Shown here piece after piece: positions 1-9,329 of a stretch of DNA of 64,000 bases. Every line of letters starts with the position of its first letter. The first letter of the stretch is position 1. Location of the stretch: NCBI RefSeq assembly GCF_900102055.1, contig NZ_FNBA01000002.1, forward strand, positions 62,001 to 126,000. Reading direction: 5' to 3'. This DNA comes from Ulvibacter litoralis. Lineage in GTDB: Bacteria > Bacteroidota > Bacteroidia > Flavobacteriales > Flavobacteriaceae. The notes beneath the pieces were generated by a model. That model was not told the DNA's origin, did no database searches, and saw only the letters and a list, made by a program, of their open reading frames with translations. Both the position numbers and the translations under genes were made by a program.

Positions 1-1086
1 CATCGTTTGTACGTACGCCAAATCATTTTTACCATGCGAATATTCAATGCGTGTATCGTTTCGTAAATCTTCAATTCCTAAAATAGGCTTCAAGATGGTT
101 TTGTATAAAATCTGCGCATCCAATCCATCCAACGCATTTGAAATGGTGTAGCTGTTTTTCCGAAGTGATAACGAATAAAACTCACCGTCTAAGTACATGC
201 TAAAATGATGTTTTCGCAACGGTTTGTAGTATTCTTGATTTCTGTTTTCTATACGGAATACAGTATCTAACTGAATTAAAAATTCCTCTTTGCTTAACCC
301 GTTCAGTCCTTTTACCAATCGATTGAATTCGTAAATTTTTAAATCACTTTCTGGAATTAAATAAGACATAAAATAATTATACGCTTCCTTTCCTGTATGA
401 TTTTCATTTTCAGCTTTTAAATGCTTTGCTAACAAGCACGAAGAAGCAGATCTGTGATGTCCGTCGGCAATATAGAGCGTTTCCATGCCTTCGTAAATAC
501 TCTGAATAGTGTTAATTGTAGTTTCATCATCAACCTTCCACAAATAATGTGTGTCGCGATAGGTTGTGGTAAACTCGTACTCGGCACGATCGTGCATCAC
601 CGTTTCAATAATGGTTGCTAATTCATCATTGTCGGGGTAGGTGAGGAGCACGGGCTCGGCATTGAATCCTACTGTTTTTAAGTAATTTTCGAAAATGACT
701 TCTTTATACTCTAGGGTGTCTTCGTGTTTTTTTATGACGTCGTTTTCATAGTCTTGAGCGCTTGCTGCAGCAACAATTCCATTAAACTCCAAGCCGTCTC
801 TATTTACAATTTTATAGATATAAAAACTTGGTTTTTCGTCTTGAGTAAAAATTTCATCCTCTTTAAACTCCTGATACCGGTTGCGAACCAAACTGTATCT
901 TTCTTCACCGCTAATTTCCTTTTTGTATTTATAGCCAGGATTTACAATGTGTAAAAAAGAGAACGGGTTGTCCCGAAGTCTCGATTCAACTTGTTCTGGC
1001 GTATAACTATCGTACGACCGCGCTGCAAGCAAACTCACTTTGTCTCGTGTAGGGCGTACTGCTTTAAAAGGAATTATTTTTGCCAA
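1..1086 (-). CDS. DUF1015 family protein (3' end beyond the window)
   Basis: Partial gene: 362 codons are open from a TTG at 1086 down to position 1, and the end lies outside the window. I recognise the DUF1015 family from the N-terminus (AKIIPFKAVRPTRDK) and the YIADGHHRSA motif near the middle. The family is widespread but has no established biochemical role. Full members are about 400 residues, so roughly 50 are missing. The TTG start is chosen because it begins exactly at the conserved N-terminus and no ATG is in frame just upstream. It starts 20 bp after the stop of the acyl-CoA dehydrogenase gene and is probably co-transcribed with it. Confidence 0.85.
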   Translation of the reverse strand, partial: MAKIIPFKAVRPTRDKVSLLAARSYDSYTPEQVESRLRDNPFSFLHIVNPGYKYKKEISGEERYSLVRNRYQEFKEDEIFTQDEKPSFYIYKIVNRDGLEFNGIVAAASAQDYENDVIKKHEDTLEYKEVIFENYLKTVGFNAEPVLLTYPDNDELATIIETVMHDRAEYEFTTTYRDTHYLWKVDDETTINTIQSIYEGMETLYIADGHHRSASSCLLAKHLKAENENHTGKEAYNYFMSYLIPESDLKIYEFNRLVKGLNGLSKEEFLIQLDTVFRIENRNQEYYKPLRKHHFSMYLDGEFYSLSLRKNSYTISNALDGLDAQILYKTILKPILGIEDLRNDTRIEYSHGKNDLAYVQTM

Positions 1087-1106
1087 TTTTTCGTATTTGG
1101 ATTCTT

Positions 1107-1994
1107 TTACTGAAACATTTTTGCTACAGCTTCAGCTTTTCTGTTTTCACTGTAATCGTAGAAACCTTCGCCACTTTTTGCGCCTAACTTTCCAGCCATT
1201 ACCATATTCACTAATAACGGACAAGGTGCATATTTCGGGTTTTTAAATCCGTCGTACATCACATTCAGAATAGACAAACAAACGTCCAATCCTATAAAAT
1301 CAGCCAACGCTAATGGTCCCATAGGGTGGGCCATTCCTAACATCATTACTGTGTCAATTTCTTTCACACCAGCCACACCATTGTAAAGTGTTTCGATGGC
1401 TTCGTTAATCATTGGCATTAAAATACGATTGGCAACAAAACCAGGGTAATCGTTCACTTCCACAGGAACTTTGTGGAGTTTTTCTGAAAGTTCTTTAACT
1501 ATCGTGTAGGTTTCTTGGCTTGTACTATATCCTTTAATAATTTCAACCAGTTTCATAATCGGCACTGGATTCATAAAATGCATTCCGATTACCAATTCTG
1601 GGCGTGAGGTAACGGAAGCAATTTTTGTAATAGAAATGGAAGAAGTATTACTTGCTAAAATGGTGTCGGCTGCACAAAAAGTGTCTAAATCTTTAAAGAT
1701 TTTAAGTTTTAAATCTAAGTTTTCGGTAGCAGCTTCTACCACCAAACCTACCGATGCAACTCCTTCTTCTAAATTGGTGTAGGTGGTGATATTGTTTAAA
1801 GTATTTTGTTTGTCGGCTTCCGAAATTTTTTCTTTGGCCACCATTCGGTCTAAATTTTTTGATATTGTTGCCATCCCTCTGTCTAGAGAAGCTTGCGAGA
1901 TATCAATAAGGTTCACTTTATAATTGCTTTGAGCAAATGTATGGGCAATTCCATTTCCCATGGTTCCTGCTCCAATAACAGCTACGTTTTTCAT
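1107..1994 (-). CDS. hbd: 3-hydroxybutyryl-CoA dehydrogenase
   Basis: Cytosolic NAD(P)-dependent oxidoreductase that interconverts 3-hydroxyacyl-CoA (classically 3-hydroxybutyryl-CoA) and acetoacetyl-CoA, in fatty-acid, butyrate or phenylacetate-type metabolism. The 295-residue length matches stand-alone enzymes. The N-terminal Rossmann domain carries GAGTMG at residues 8-13; the catalytic His is H139 in GMHFMNP, and the C-terminal dimerisation domain begins at NDYPGFVANRI. The ATG start places the dinucleotide-binding strand at the very N-terminus, as is normal. It lies 38 bp downstream of the Gfo/Idh/MocA gene on the same strand, so an operon is likely. The substrate chain length cannot be read from the sequence. 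Confidence 0.93.
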   Translation of the reverse strand: MKNVAVIGAGTMGNGIAHTFAQSNYKVNLIDISQASLDRGMATISKNLDRMVAKEKISEADKQNTLNNITTYTNLEEGVASVGLVVEAATENLDLKLKIFKDLDTFCAADTILASNTSSISITKIASVTSRPELVIGMHFMNPVPIMKLVEIIKGYSTSQETYTIVKELSEKLHKVPVEVNDYPGFVANRILMPMINEAIETLYNGVAGVKEIDTVMMLGMAHPMGPLALADFIGLDVCLSILNVMYDGFKNPKYAPCPLLVNMVMAGKLGAKSGEGFYDYSENRKAEAVAKMFQ

Positions 1995-2032
1995 TGGTAT
2001 GTATTTTATAGAGATTTTGAACGGTACGTTTT

Positions 2033-3001
2033 TTAAACCGTTTTAAAATTTTCAATTATTTTCATGGCAACACGCAAAGCTTCAGCTCCTTGTTTTAAGC
2101 TTACTACAGGTGTTGTGTCTGTATGTATGGCATTTGCAAAAGACTCTAATTCGTCTAAAATTGCATTGTTGCTATTTACATCTGGGTTGTCAAAATAAAT
2201 CTGCTTTTTAACGCCTTCCGCATTGGTAAGTATCATAGCGAAATCGTCTGGATTTTCAGGGGCGTCTTTCATTTTAACCACTTCACATTTCTTGTCTAAG
2301 AAATCGACAGAGATGTACGCGTCTTTCTGAAAAAACCGTGCTTTACGCATGCTTTTCATAGAAATTCTACTCGCTGTTAAATTGGCAACACAACCGTTTT
2401 CAAACTCGATACGCGCATTAGCGATATCGGGCGTTTCACTAATAACGGCAACACCACCTGCATGAATGTTTTTTACTTCAGAATGCACCACACTTAAAAT
2501 CGCATCAATATCATGAATCATAAGGTCAAGTACCACAGAAACATCGGTTCCTCTAGGATTGAACTCTGCCAAACGATGCGCTTCAATAAACATCGGATTC
2601 TTTATTTTATGACTAACCGCCATAAATGCAGGGTTAAAACGTTCTACTTGTCCTACTTGTCCGCGAACTCCATTTTTCTTGGCTAAATCTCGAATGATAT
2701 TTGCTTCTTCTACGGTGTGCGTAATAGGTTTTTCAATAAACAAATGTTTCCCCGCTTCGAGTACTTTTTTAGCGCATTCAAAATGATAAATTGTTGGGGT
2801 AACAACATCTACCATATCACAAGCATCTATAAGCGCTTCCATTGAAGGAAAACTTTTATATCCAAATTCTTTTTCTATGGCTTCGGAAGCTGCTGCGTTA
2901 GAATCGTAAAAGCCGACTAATTCATATTGGTCGGACTGTTGCAGCAATTTTAAATGAATTTTACCTAAGTGTCCTGCACCTAAGACTCCAGCTTTTAACA
3001 T
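2033..3001 (-). CDS. Gfo/Idh/MocA family NAD(P)-dependent oxidoreductase
   Basis: Predicted cytosolic oxidoreductase of the glucose-fructose oxidoreductase / inositol dehydrogenase family. Residues 1-120 form a Rossmann fold with GVLGAGHLGKIHL at the start; the EKPITHTVEEA motif near residue 97 carries the family's conserved Lys-Pro, and the HDID motif near residue 168 is the second catalytic region. At 322 residues it is a normal length. The substrate is unknown: sugars, inositols and UDP-sugars are all used in this family. It is first in a probable three-gene unit with the hydroxyacyl-CoA dehydrogenase and the DUF1015 gene, and a clear -7 box lies 17 bp upstream. Confidence 0.9.
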   Translation of the reverse strand: MLKAGVLGAGHLGKIHLKLLQQSDQYELVGFYDSNAAASEAIEKEFGYKSFPSMEALIDACDMVDVVTPTIYHFECAKKVLEAGKHLFIEKPITHTVEEANIIRDLAKKNGVRGQVGQVERFNPAFMAVSHKIKNPMFIEAHRLAEFNPRGTDVSVVLDLMIHDIDAILSVVHSEVKNIHAGGVAVISETPDIANARIEFENGCVANLTASRISMKSMRKARFFQKDAYISVDFLDKKCEVVKMKDAPENPDDFAMILTNAEGVKKQIYFDNPDVNSNNAILDELESFANAIHTDTTPVVSLKQGAEALRVAMKIIENFKTV

Positions 3002-3017
3002 CAGTGTGGGTTTTCTA

Positions 3018-3025
3018 CAAATGTA
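3018..3025 (-). promoter_or_regulatory. Bacteroidetes -7 box TACATTTG
   Basis: Exact match to the TAnnTTTG -7 element read on the minus strand, 16 nt before the ATG at 3001 of the Gfo/Idh/MocA gene. The implied 5' leader is only about ten bases. Confidence 0.6.
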
Positions 3026-3154
3026 AGGAGATTTAAAAGAAAGTTCAAGGTTTCAGGATTCAAGTTTTAAACCAAATAGAAGATGGGATAAACGCATTTT
3101 TAAGTTGTTTCGATAGTTGCAATTTCTTATTTTGCACCTTCAAACCCCCAAGCC

Positions 3155-3796
3155 GTGAAAGACACTTTTACCCATCAAGGAATGCGAAAAAGATTAGTGG
3201 AAGTCCTTCAGAAAAAAGGAATTACCAACACTGATGTTTTAAACGCAATTAATAAAATTCCGAGACATTTATTTATGGATTCTGGCTTTATAGACCACGC
3301 CTATGTAGATAAGGCATTTCCTATCGCAGCCGATCAAACTATTTCACAACCTTATACTGTTGCACGCCAAACGGAATTGTTGAATGTGAAAAGAGGGTCT
3401 AAAATCCTTGAAATAGGGACGGGTAGTGGCTATCAAACGGCTGTATTACTTGAAATAGGTGCGTTGGTGTATTCTATTGAGCGCCAAAATGAACTGTTCA
3501 AAAAAACAAAATTGTTTTTACCAAAATTAGGCTACCGACCCAAACGCCTCATTTTTGGTGATGGCTATATCGGACTCGAATCAGAAGCGCCATTTGACGG
3601 GATTATCGTAACAGCAGGCGCACCGTATGTTCCCAAGCCTTTGTTGGCACAGCTTAAAATTGGTGGGAAACTTGTGATTCCTGTAGGCGATTCAGTGCAA
3701 ATTATGACTGTTTTTACACGGACTTCTAAAGTTGGGTTCGACAAAGAAGAATTTGGCGAGTTTCGTTTTGTTCCGTTATTGGAAGATAAAAATTAG
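3155..3796 (+). CDS. pcm: Protein-L-isoaspartate O-methyltransferase
   Basis: Repairs damaged proteins by methylating isoaspartyl residues with S-adenosylmethionine. The 213 residues match the PCMT family: an N-terminal segment (TFTHQGMRKRLVEVL), the substrate-side region QTISQPYTVA near residue 61, and SAM motif I EIGTGSGYQTAVL at 86-98. The start codon is GTG at 3155; it gives the canonical family N-terminus and there is no in-frame ATG upstream. It is a monocistronic gene, divergent from the Gfo/Idh/MocA gene, and is followed by a weak terminator hairpin. A TATTTTG sequence at about 3129 is a likely, slightly shortened -7 element. Confidence 0.95.
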   Translation: MKDTFTHQGMRKRLVEVLQKKGITNTDVLNAINKIPRHLFMDSGFIDHAYVDKAFPIAADQTISQPYTVARQTELLNVKRGSKILEIGTGSGYQTAVLLEIGALVYSIERQNELFKKTKLFLPKLGYRPKRLIFGDGYIGLESEAPFDGIIVTAGAPYVPKPLLAQLKIGGKLVIPVGDSVQIMTVFTRTSKVGFDKEEFGEFRFVPLLEDKN

Positions 3797-3800
3797 AAAC

Positions 3801-3834
3801 GCTTTCAACCAATTTTAGGAAAGCAGCTTTTTTT
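3801..3834 (+). terminator. Probable intrinsic terminator after pcm
   Basis: A six-base stem (GCTTTC / GAAAGC) with a 12-nt loop is followed after three bases by a run of seven T. It lies just after the pcm stop. The stem is short, so the call is moderate. Confidence 0.5.
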
Positions 3835-3855
3835 CAAAACTAAGATAGATTTGAG

Positions 3856-4749
3856 CTAAGATCGCTTCGATTTCATTTCGTAATTAATCTTTATTTGTCC
3901 ATTAATAATTAATCGAATGTAGTACACATCGTCTGTGTAGGCATTTGTATCAAACTCATACGATAAAAAATGTTCACCAGGTTTTGTCTCAGGGTTGTTG
4001 TATAATTCTTTCACCACAATGTCCTGATCGTTAAACATTCCAATGGTAACTGCCGATGTTTTTGAAAATTTATACTTGAACTTACCGCCAACTTTCCTTT
4101 TTACAAGATATCGATTGTCATAATTAGAATCTTCCTCATTGTTATCGATAGCGTCATACTCATTAAATGGATCTTGTTCTAAGGAAACACCTAATAAATT
4201 GGCTGTAAACGATTGAAAATGCAAGGCTTCTTCTTGGTCAAAACCATCTATCGCATAGAGGTTGTCAGGATCGTCTAACGACCAAATTGCATATTGAGCA
4301 TTAATTGTAAAGGCTTCTTTGGTTTGAATTTCTTGAGTAAGCTTCGCTAAATGCCCTGTGGCTAGGCCTCCTAATTTGTAGGCTTCTTTAGAACTTGGTG
4401 CTGAGTTGTGTTGCTGAATGCACATTCCTAACAAGGGTTTTGTAATCGTTTTTTCTTCGGAAAGCGCAATCAATTCTTCTTGTGTCGTAATTACATCTTG
4501 AATGTCTGGCGATACAGATTCAAATTTTTGACCGTTTGGAATTCGTATCTGAAGCGCAGCGTTGCTTTTATTTTTAAGGGTAATACGAATCGGTTCGTAA
4601 TAGTGCGGACTTTCAGAATTACCAGTCACATTGTATTCAACTAGTTTCTGTTCAATAGCAGTAGCGAGATCGTAGGTTTTGACTTCTTTTTTTGGTTGAT
4701 AATTTGTAAACGGAAAAAAGGCAATAAGCAGAATAAGAACACTTTTCAT
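3856..4749 (-). CDS. Secreted protein of unknown function
   Basis: 297 residues. A hydrophobic N-terminus (MKSVLILLIAFFPFTNY) looks like a Sec signal peptide, so the product is probably periplasmic or surface exposed. I see no lipobox Cys, no T9SS C-terminal domain and no family I can name. An acidic stretch rich in Asp, Asn and Glu (EYDAIDNNEEDSNYDNRY) lies near residues 199-216, and the C-terminal 80 residues look like beta strands. It is flanked by pcm (convergent) and by the serine hydrolase gene 95 bp upstream, with no obvious operon. An octamer copy (4818) sits in the upstream spacer. Confidence 0.7.
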   Translation of the reverse strand: MKSVLILLIAFFPFTNYQPKKEVKTYDLATAIEQKLVEYNVTGNSESPHYYEPIRITLKNKSNAALQIRIPNGQKFESVSPDIQDVITTQEELIALSEEKTITKPLLGMCIQQHNSAPSSKEAYKLGGLATGHLAKLTQEIQTKEAFTINAQYAIWSLDDPDNLYAIDGFDQEEALHFQSFTANLLGVSLEQDPFNEYDAIDNNEEDSNYDNRYLVKRKVGGKFKYKFSKTSAVTIGMFNDQDIVVKELYNNPETKPGEHFLSYEFDTNAYTDDVYYIRLIINGQIKINYEMKSKRS

Positions 4750-4844
4750 GCGTAGAAAAATAAAATGGTTAGTTTTTCAAAAACGCACCTTTTCAGATTT
4801 TAGTATGTATTATACACTTCCGAAGAAAAACAAAACGAAATAAT

Positions 4845-5963
4845 CTATTCGATCATATTTGTAATTTTTTCCCACATCGTGTTATGAAAATTGACAGGGA
4901 CTAAATCACCGTCGGGCGCTTCCCCCATTCTAATTACAACAAGGTTTTTACTCGGAACAACATCAATAAACTGTCCGTTTTTACCCATAGCTGCATACAA
5001 ATCTGATGGAGCATTAGGCGCAAGGGAAATAGGATAATTGCTAGTATCACTAGGGAAAACAATAGAAGACTTTCCGTTCAGCCAGCACAAATATCCATAC
5101 GATGGATTTAAAGTTTGTGAGCTGTTGGTCATTGCATTAAAATAGGAAGCATCAGACAGCACAGGCGTGGTATTCCAAGTTCCTTTGTTGAGAAGTAACA
5201 ATCCGAAGCGAGCCGCATCTCGAGCGGTACTCCAATACACATTATTGTCGCCTAATGGAAGCCAGGTTCCATCCATTCCTGTTTGCAACTCTATGTTTTG
5301 ATCTGTGAAGTCATTATAGCTAACACCCGCAGCATTGCTAACTACCGATTCTAAAAGGGTATATGGTGCATTGTGGTAGTACCATTGTGTGCCTGCATCT
5401 GCTAAATATTGAAGACATTCAGGGTCTGTACAATCTGGAGAAGAGACTGTGTAATCTAACCCCGTAGTCATAGTTAGTTGGTGCTTTAGAGTAATTAAAT
5501 CTTCTTTTTCAGAAGGTAAACTTGTCCAATTCGCACCCAAGTATGTTGAGGTTTTGTTGTTAATATCTAGCAATCCCTCTTGTTGAGCAATCCCGACCAA
5601 ACATGCCGTCAGTGTTTTTCCGGCGGAGGCCCAATACCAATTTGAGGTTTCATTAAATAAAGAATTTCCTTGAATAGTAGTTCCCCAGTATTTTTCGATT
5701 ACAATTTTACCGTCTTCTAGTACGATAAACGCTCTCGTGCCATTGTCTGATAAATAGGTGTATAAGTCTTCTGCAGCGGTCGTGTTCCATTGCAAACTCT
5801 CGATCGTTTTGGTGTCCCAAACGTTGGAGTTAGTTGGCGGAAAGTACATTTCTTCGTCCACAATTTGTACTTCCGGAATGGTATCGTCTCCTTTGCAATT
5901 ACATAAAATAAGCAGACATAAAAGAGGTAGGTAGCGCATCATTTTTATTTGACTTCTATTCAT
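4845..5963 (-). CDS. Lipoprotein serine hydrolase, beta-lactamase class C / esterase family
   Basis: Probable envelope-anchored serine hydrolase (beta-lactamase-related, PF00144 type). The N-terminus has a signal sequence ending LLILCNCKGD, a lipoprotein box with Cys as the lipid site. The catalytic SxxK is SAGK in WYWASAGKTLTACL near residue 114, and the Tyr-x-Asn motif is probably YHN in QWYYHNAPYTLLES near residue 196. Length (372) is normal. Substrate is unknown; such proteins are esterases, D-aminopeptidases or penicillin-binding enzymes more often than true beta-lactamases. ATGs at residues 8 and 9 (MMRYLPLL) would give a tidier signal peptide and may be the true start. Confidence 0.85.
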   Translation of the reverse strand: MNRSQIKMMRYLPLLCLLILCNCKGDDTIPEVQIVDEEMYFPPTNSNVWDTKTIESLQWNTTAAEDLYTYLSDNGTRAFIVLEDGKIVIEKYWGTTIQGNSLFNETSNWYWASAGKTLTACLVGIAQQEGLLDINNKTSTYLGANWTSLPSEKEDLITLKHQLTMTTGLDYTVSSPDCTDPECLQYLADAGTQWYYHNAPYTLLESVVSNAAGVSYNDFTDQNIELQTGMDGTWLPLGDNNVYWSTARDAARFGLLLLNKGTWNTTPVLSDASYFNAMTNSSQTLNPSYGYLCWLNGKSSIVFPSDTSNYPISLAPNAPSDLYAAMGKNGQFIDVVPSKNLVVIRMGEAPDGDLVPVNFHNTMWEKITNMIE

Positions 5964-5988
5964 TCAAAAAGTTTAATCTCTCTTTGAA

Positions 5989-8409
5989 TTAATAATTTAC
6001 ATATACAAAACCTGTAAAAGGGTTTGGATATTGTGCGTCATTTAAAAATAATACATAATAATACGTTCCTGTGGGAACAACTGTTTCTTTGTACAATAAA
6101 CCTGTATTCGGAATGCCATCCCAAAAGCCTTCTTCGTTGTCTCCTTTGTAAATTAAATTGCCTTCACGGCTGTAAATATGAAGTTCAAAATCATTGTAAA
6201 CATCTATCAATCCCGTAATTTCAAATACATCATTTATCCCGTCATTGTTAGGTGATATTCCCTGCGGAATCTCAGGCTTGCAATTTTGAGTGGTTAGCTG
6301 AAATGAAGCCGAGGTAAAACAAATTTCATTTTCTAAACGCACATAGATGGTTTGTGGATCGCTTGTATTCTGAAAGTTTTCCGTATTTACGATAGGATTG
6401 GTGTTCGCAATGGCATCGTCTAAAGAGTTATAGTAATGAATTTGATCATCGGTCGCTTCTGAAATTAAATCGTCTTGTACGGTTAAGTCGAAAATCGCAG
6501 TATTGTTTCCAATATCGCATAGTAACAAATCGGGAAGCATTGTAATTGGAGGAATGGAGCCAAACTCAACCGTTATCTCGAACGTATTATTGGTGTCGTT
6601 CAGTTCAAAAACAATTCCAGTTCCTGTTCCGAGGTCGTCAACACTTCCTACAATGGTAAATGTATTGGGAACGGAGTCTGGTAACATTACTGTGACAGAT
6701 CCAGGTTCGCTACCTCCAATTGGTAGTACAAATTCGGTTTCCGATTGTCCAATGAGTAGTCCTGAAATATAAAATGCAATAGGAGTAGCTGCGGGTAAAG
6801 GCGCTGTTCCTTCAGTATTGAAAACTGTATAATCTATAATTAAATCTCGCTGTCTACAGGCAAAGAGGTTGTCTTCTATTTCTATGGTCGCATCTGGTAA
6901 CGGACATACAATTACTTCAATAGTAAAGCTGCCGATGACGAAACAATCTGGATTGGCGACACGAACCCAAATGGTTTCGGGATTTGAGGTATTTTCGTAT
7001 GCTTCCGTTGTTGTTATAGGATTATCTTCATTTTGTGCGTCGGTTTCCGTAGTATAAAAAACAATATTATTTTGTGGATTTATTAGTGCGGTCGCTTCCG
7101 TTAGGTTGAAGGTTTCCGTTCCAAAAACATCACAAACCTCTAAATTACGAAGTCTAGAAATATCAGGAAAGACAAGCAAGTGAATTTCTTCGGAAGCTTC
7201 ATTGTTATCTTCATTAGACTCGCGAACGACTCCGTTTCCGAAGCCATCATCATCTACCATAGCACGCAATGTAAAATCGGCAGGAATTGCATCTGGAATC
7301 ACGACACTAATGCTTCCGCTTTCTGAACCGCCAATAGGTAAAATGGTTGTGGTTTCTGCTTGCCCGATAAGCGAATTGTTTGCGTAAAAAGCGATAGGCG
7401 TGTTGGCGGGAAGCTCGTCTGTGGAGTCAATGTTGTACACGGTATATTCCAGTTCAAAATCTTTATCGCCACAAGTGGTTCCACCTACAATAGAATCTAA
7501 AACGATGGTTGCGTCGGGTAATTCGGTGTTTAATACGGTTATAATATTGTTAATAATTACAAAATCTTGTCCAGAAGTGAGGCTTATGGTTGCGGTTTCA
7601 TCTCCAGGATTGATATTGTTTTCAATGTTGTAAACATCCATGTCCATATTGTACAACTCGGTCGAGTTTGTAAAACTGTTGGTTCCATTAAAAGCGTTGT
7701 TTTCAGGATTTAACGGTGGATTGCTAAGAGTTGCACCATTAATTTTAAGGGTTTCGTTTATCGCAATATTAGAATCTCCTTCCCAGGCAAGGAATCCAAT
7801 CTTTGCGCCAAGGTTGTCAAGAACATTTAAATTTTCAAGGGTAATGGTAAGGTCTTCATTGGTTGCTGAAACATATTCAAAACCATCAAATAGATTTACC
7901 TGATTTAAAGTTAACGAGGCATCTTCATAAATCACATTGACAGCCCAACCCGCAAAATTGGTAGTTCCCACACAGTAATTGGGAATTACCTCGGTAAGAT
8001 CTAATTCTGAAAGCGTATAGGTTGCATTTCCAGTAGCAGTAATAATAGGCGTAACGTCAGCATAGGCCGAAAAATACATTCGAACACCATTGTCTATTAA
8101 GAAAGTGCGTTCGGGAGTAATGGCAGTACCGTTAAATAATACGTCAAAATCGCCAGGACCAACACCTGCCCAATACAGATAGGCAGCTACAATTGTCTGT
8201 CCAGGTTCTAATGAAAAATCGGCGCTACTCTCTGTTAGAATCACACATCCTTGTGTTCCTCCTGTATTCTCTTCTACATTTAAAGTGTTTCCGAAGGCAA
8301 GGTAGTCGTATCGGCCATTAAATTGCTGAAATAACTCAATCTCCTGCGCTAGTAGTAGCATAGGAAACACTAGAAAAATAAAGAAGAAGATTTTTTTTAT
8401 GAAATTCAT
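5989..8409 (-). CDS. T9SS type B sorting domain (gliding-motility CTD) surface protein
   Basis: An 806-residue exported protein with an N-terminal signal peptide (MNFIKKIFFFIFLVF, cleaved after LLLAQ). The last ~95 residues (PQGISPNNDGINDVFEITG to FTGFVYVNY) are the gliding-motility-associated / type B T9SS sorting domain, which directs secretion across the outer membrane. Between them are two CARDB-like modules (both with PIAFY...IGQ...LPIGGSE...GS) alternating with two ~80-residue modules that end in TIWVRVANPDCF and TIYVRLENEICF. It is probably an adhesin or cell-surface structural protein; the ligand is unknown. It ends 25 bp before the serine hydrolase start. Confidence 0.9.
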   Translation of the reverse strand: MNFIKKIFFFIFLVFPMLLLAQEIELFQQFNGRYDYLAFGNTLNVEENTGGTQGCVILTESSADFSLEPGQTIVAAYLYWAGVGPGDFDVLFNGTAITPERTFLIDNGVRMYFSAYADVTPIITATGNATYTLSELDLTEVIPNYCVGTTNFAGWAVNVIYEDASLTLNQVNLFDGFEYVSATNEDLTITLENLNVLDNLGAKIGFLAWEGDSNIAINETLKINGATLSNPPLNPENNAFNGTNSFTNSTELYNMDMDVYNIENNINPGDETATISLTSGQDFVIINNIITVLNTELPDATIVLDSIVGGTTCGDKDFELEYTVYNIDSTDELPANTPIAFYANNSLIGQAETTTILPIGGSESGSISVVIPDAIPADFTLRAMVDDDGFGNGVVRESNEDNNEASEEIHLLVFPDISRLRNLEVCDVFGTETFNLTEATALINPQNNIVFYTTETDAQNEDNPITTTEAYENTSNPETIWVRVANPDCFVIGSFTIEVIVCPLPDATIEIEDNLFACRQRDLIIDYTVFNTEGTAPLPAATPIAFYISGLLIGQSETEFVLPIGGSEPGSVTVMLPDSVPNTFTIVGSVDDLGTGTGIVFELNDTNNTFEITVEFGSIPPITMLPDLLLCDIGNNTAIFDLTVQDDLISEATDDQIHYYNSLDDAIANTNPIVNTENFQNTSDPQTIYVRLENEICFTSASFQLTTQNCKPEIPQGISPNNDGINDVFEITGLIDVYNDFELHIYSREGNLIYKGDNEEGFWDGIPNTGLLYKETVVPTGTYYYVLFLNDAQYPNPFTGFVYVNY

Positions 8410-8484
8410 CGCTAGTGATTGACTGTTAAATATAAGGAATATCTAACAGTATTATAGCTTCCTAACGAAGAATAAAGTCTTGTT

Positions 8485-9324
8485 TTATAAATCTCTACGC
8501 TTTAAAATTGCATACGATCCATAAATAAACAATACTGTCCAACCCATAGTGATAAGTACTGTTGACCATTGAACGTCGTAATTCTGGTTAAAATTTTCTC
8601 CCAATTGATTTGCAGCCGACTGCACAGCACCTAATCTTGAAAAAGGTTCGGTGATGAGGTCAGACATTGCGTTTAAGGGTAGAAAGTTATAAACTGAGTC
8701 GAATAAATTGACATCTGTTTTCACTTTTATAAACTGAAATAAAATAGCGATTAGCCCTTCTATGACTTGCCATAATCCTAAAAATCCTAAGGCGAAAGCT
8801 GAGCGTTTTACCCAAAAAGCCAAGAACATACAAAAGCTAAAGAAGCAAATTAGCTTTAAGAAATATGCAAACAGATATTCTAAGTCACTAAATATGATTG
8901 AAAACTCGGTGTAATCTGAAAATATCAATCCCAAAGTTAGAGAAACGATAAATAGAAAAACAGTAGAAACTATTGAAAACAATACAACGGTAAGCACTTT
9001 TGAAATGATAAATTCCTTTTTACTAAGTCCGTCAATAAGGTTTTGTTTCAGCGTTCGGTAGCTGTATTCATTGGCGACAATGGAAACAATTACAATGGCT
9101 AAAAATATTTTAAGCCATGCAGCCATCCACGAGTTAAAATGCCAAATAAATGGAAAATTAAAAATACCTTGATCGGCTACTCTAAAGTTGATTCCACCAA
9201 AATTAAACTCGATAGAAACAATAAAAGCAATGAAGCAGATAAGTGAAAAATAGACGATAGAAATAATCTTAGCCGCCTTGTTATACTTTATTTTTTGAAG
9301 TTCAATGTTAAGTAATCGTAGCAT
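8485..9324 (-). CDS. ABC transporter permease (ABC-2 type)
   Basis: Membrane partner of the ATPase encoded 5 bp upstream on the same strand. It has 279 residues with about six hydrophobic segments: one near residues 21-41, then a large external loop, then several in the second half, and a last one near 255-272. This fits the ABC-2 / NatB-like permease layout. The exported substrate is unknown; such pairs often handle peptides, ions, antibiotics or lipids. The short gap to the ATPase gene implies translational coupling. Confidence 0.85.
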   Translation of the reverse strand: MLRLLNIELQKIKYNKAAKIISIVYFSLICFIAFIVSIEFNFGGINFRVADQGIFNFPFIWHFNSWMAAWLKIFLAIVIVSIVANEYSYRTLKQNLIDGLSKKEFIISKVLTVVLFSIVSTVFLFIVSLTLGLIFSDYTEFSIIFSDLEYLFAYFLKLICFFSFCMFLAFWVKRSAFALGFLGLWQVIEGLIAILFQFIKVKTDVNLFDSVYNFLPLNAMSDLITEPFSRLGAVQSAANQLGENFNQNYDVQWSTVLITMGWTVLFIYGSYAILKRRDL

Positions 9325-9329
9325 GTGGC

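Noticed and set aside
6024-7903. Several 60-90 codon plus-strand frames inside the T9SS type B gene
   Set aside because: They are antisense shadows of the 806-residue gene, with no start context or homology.
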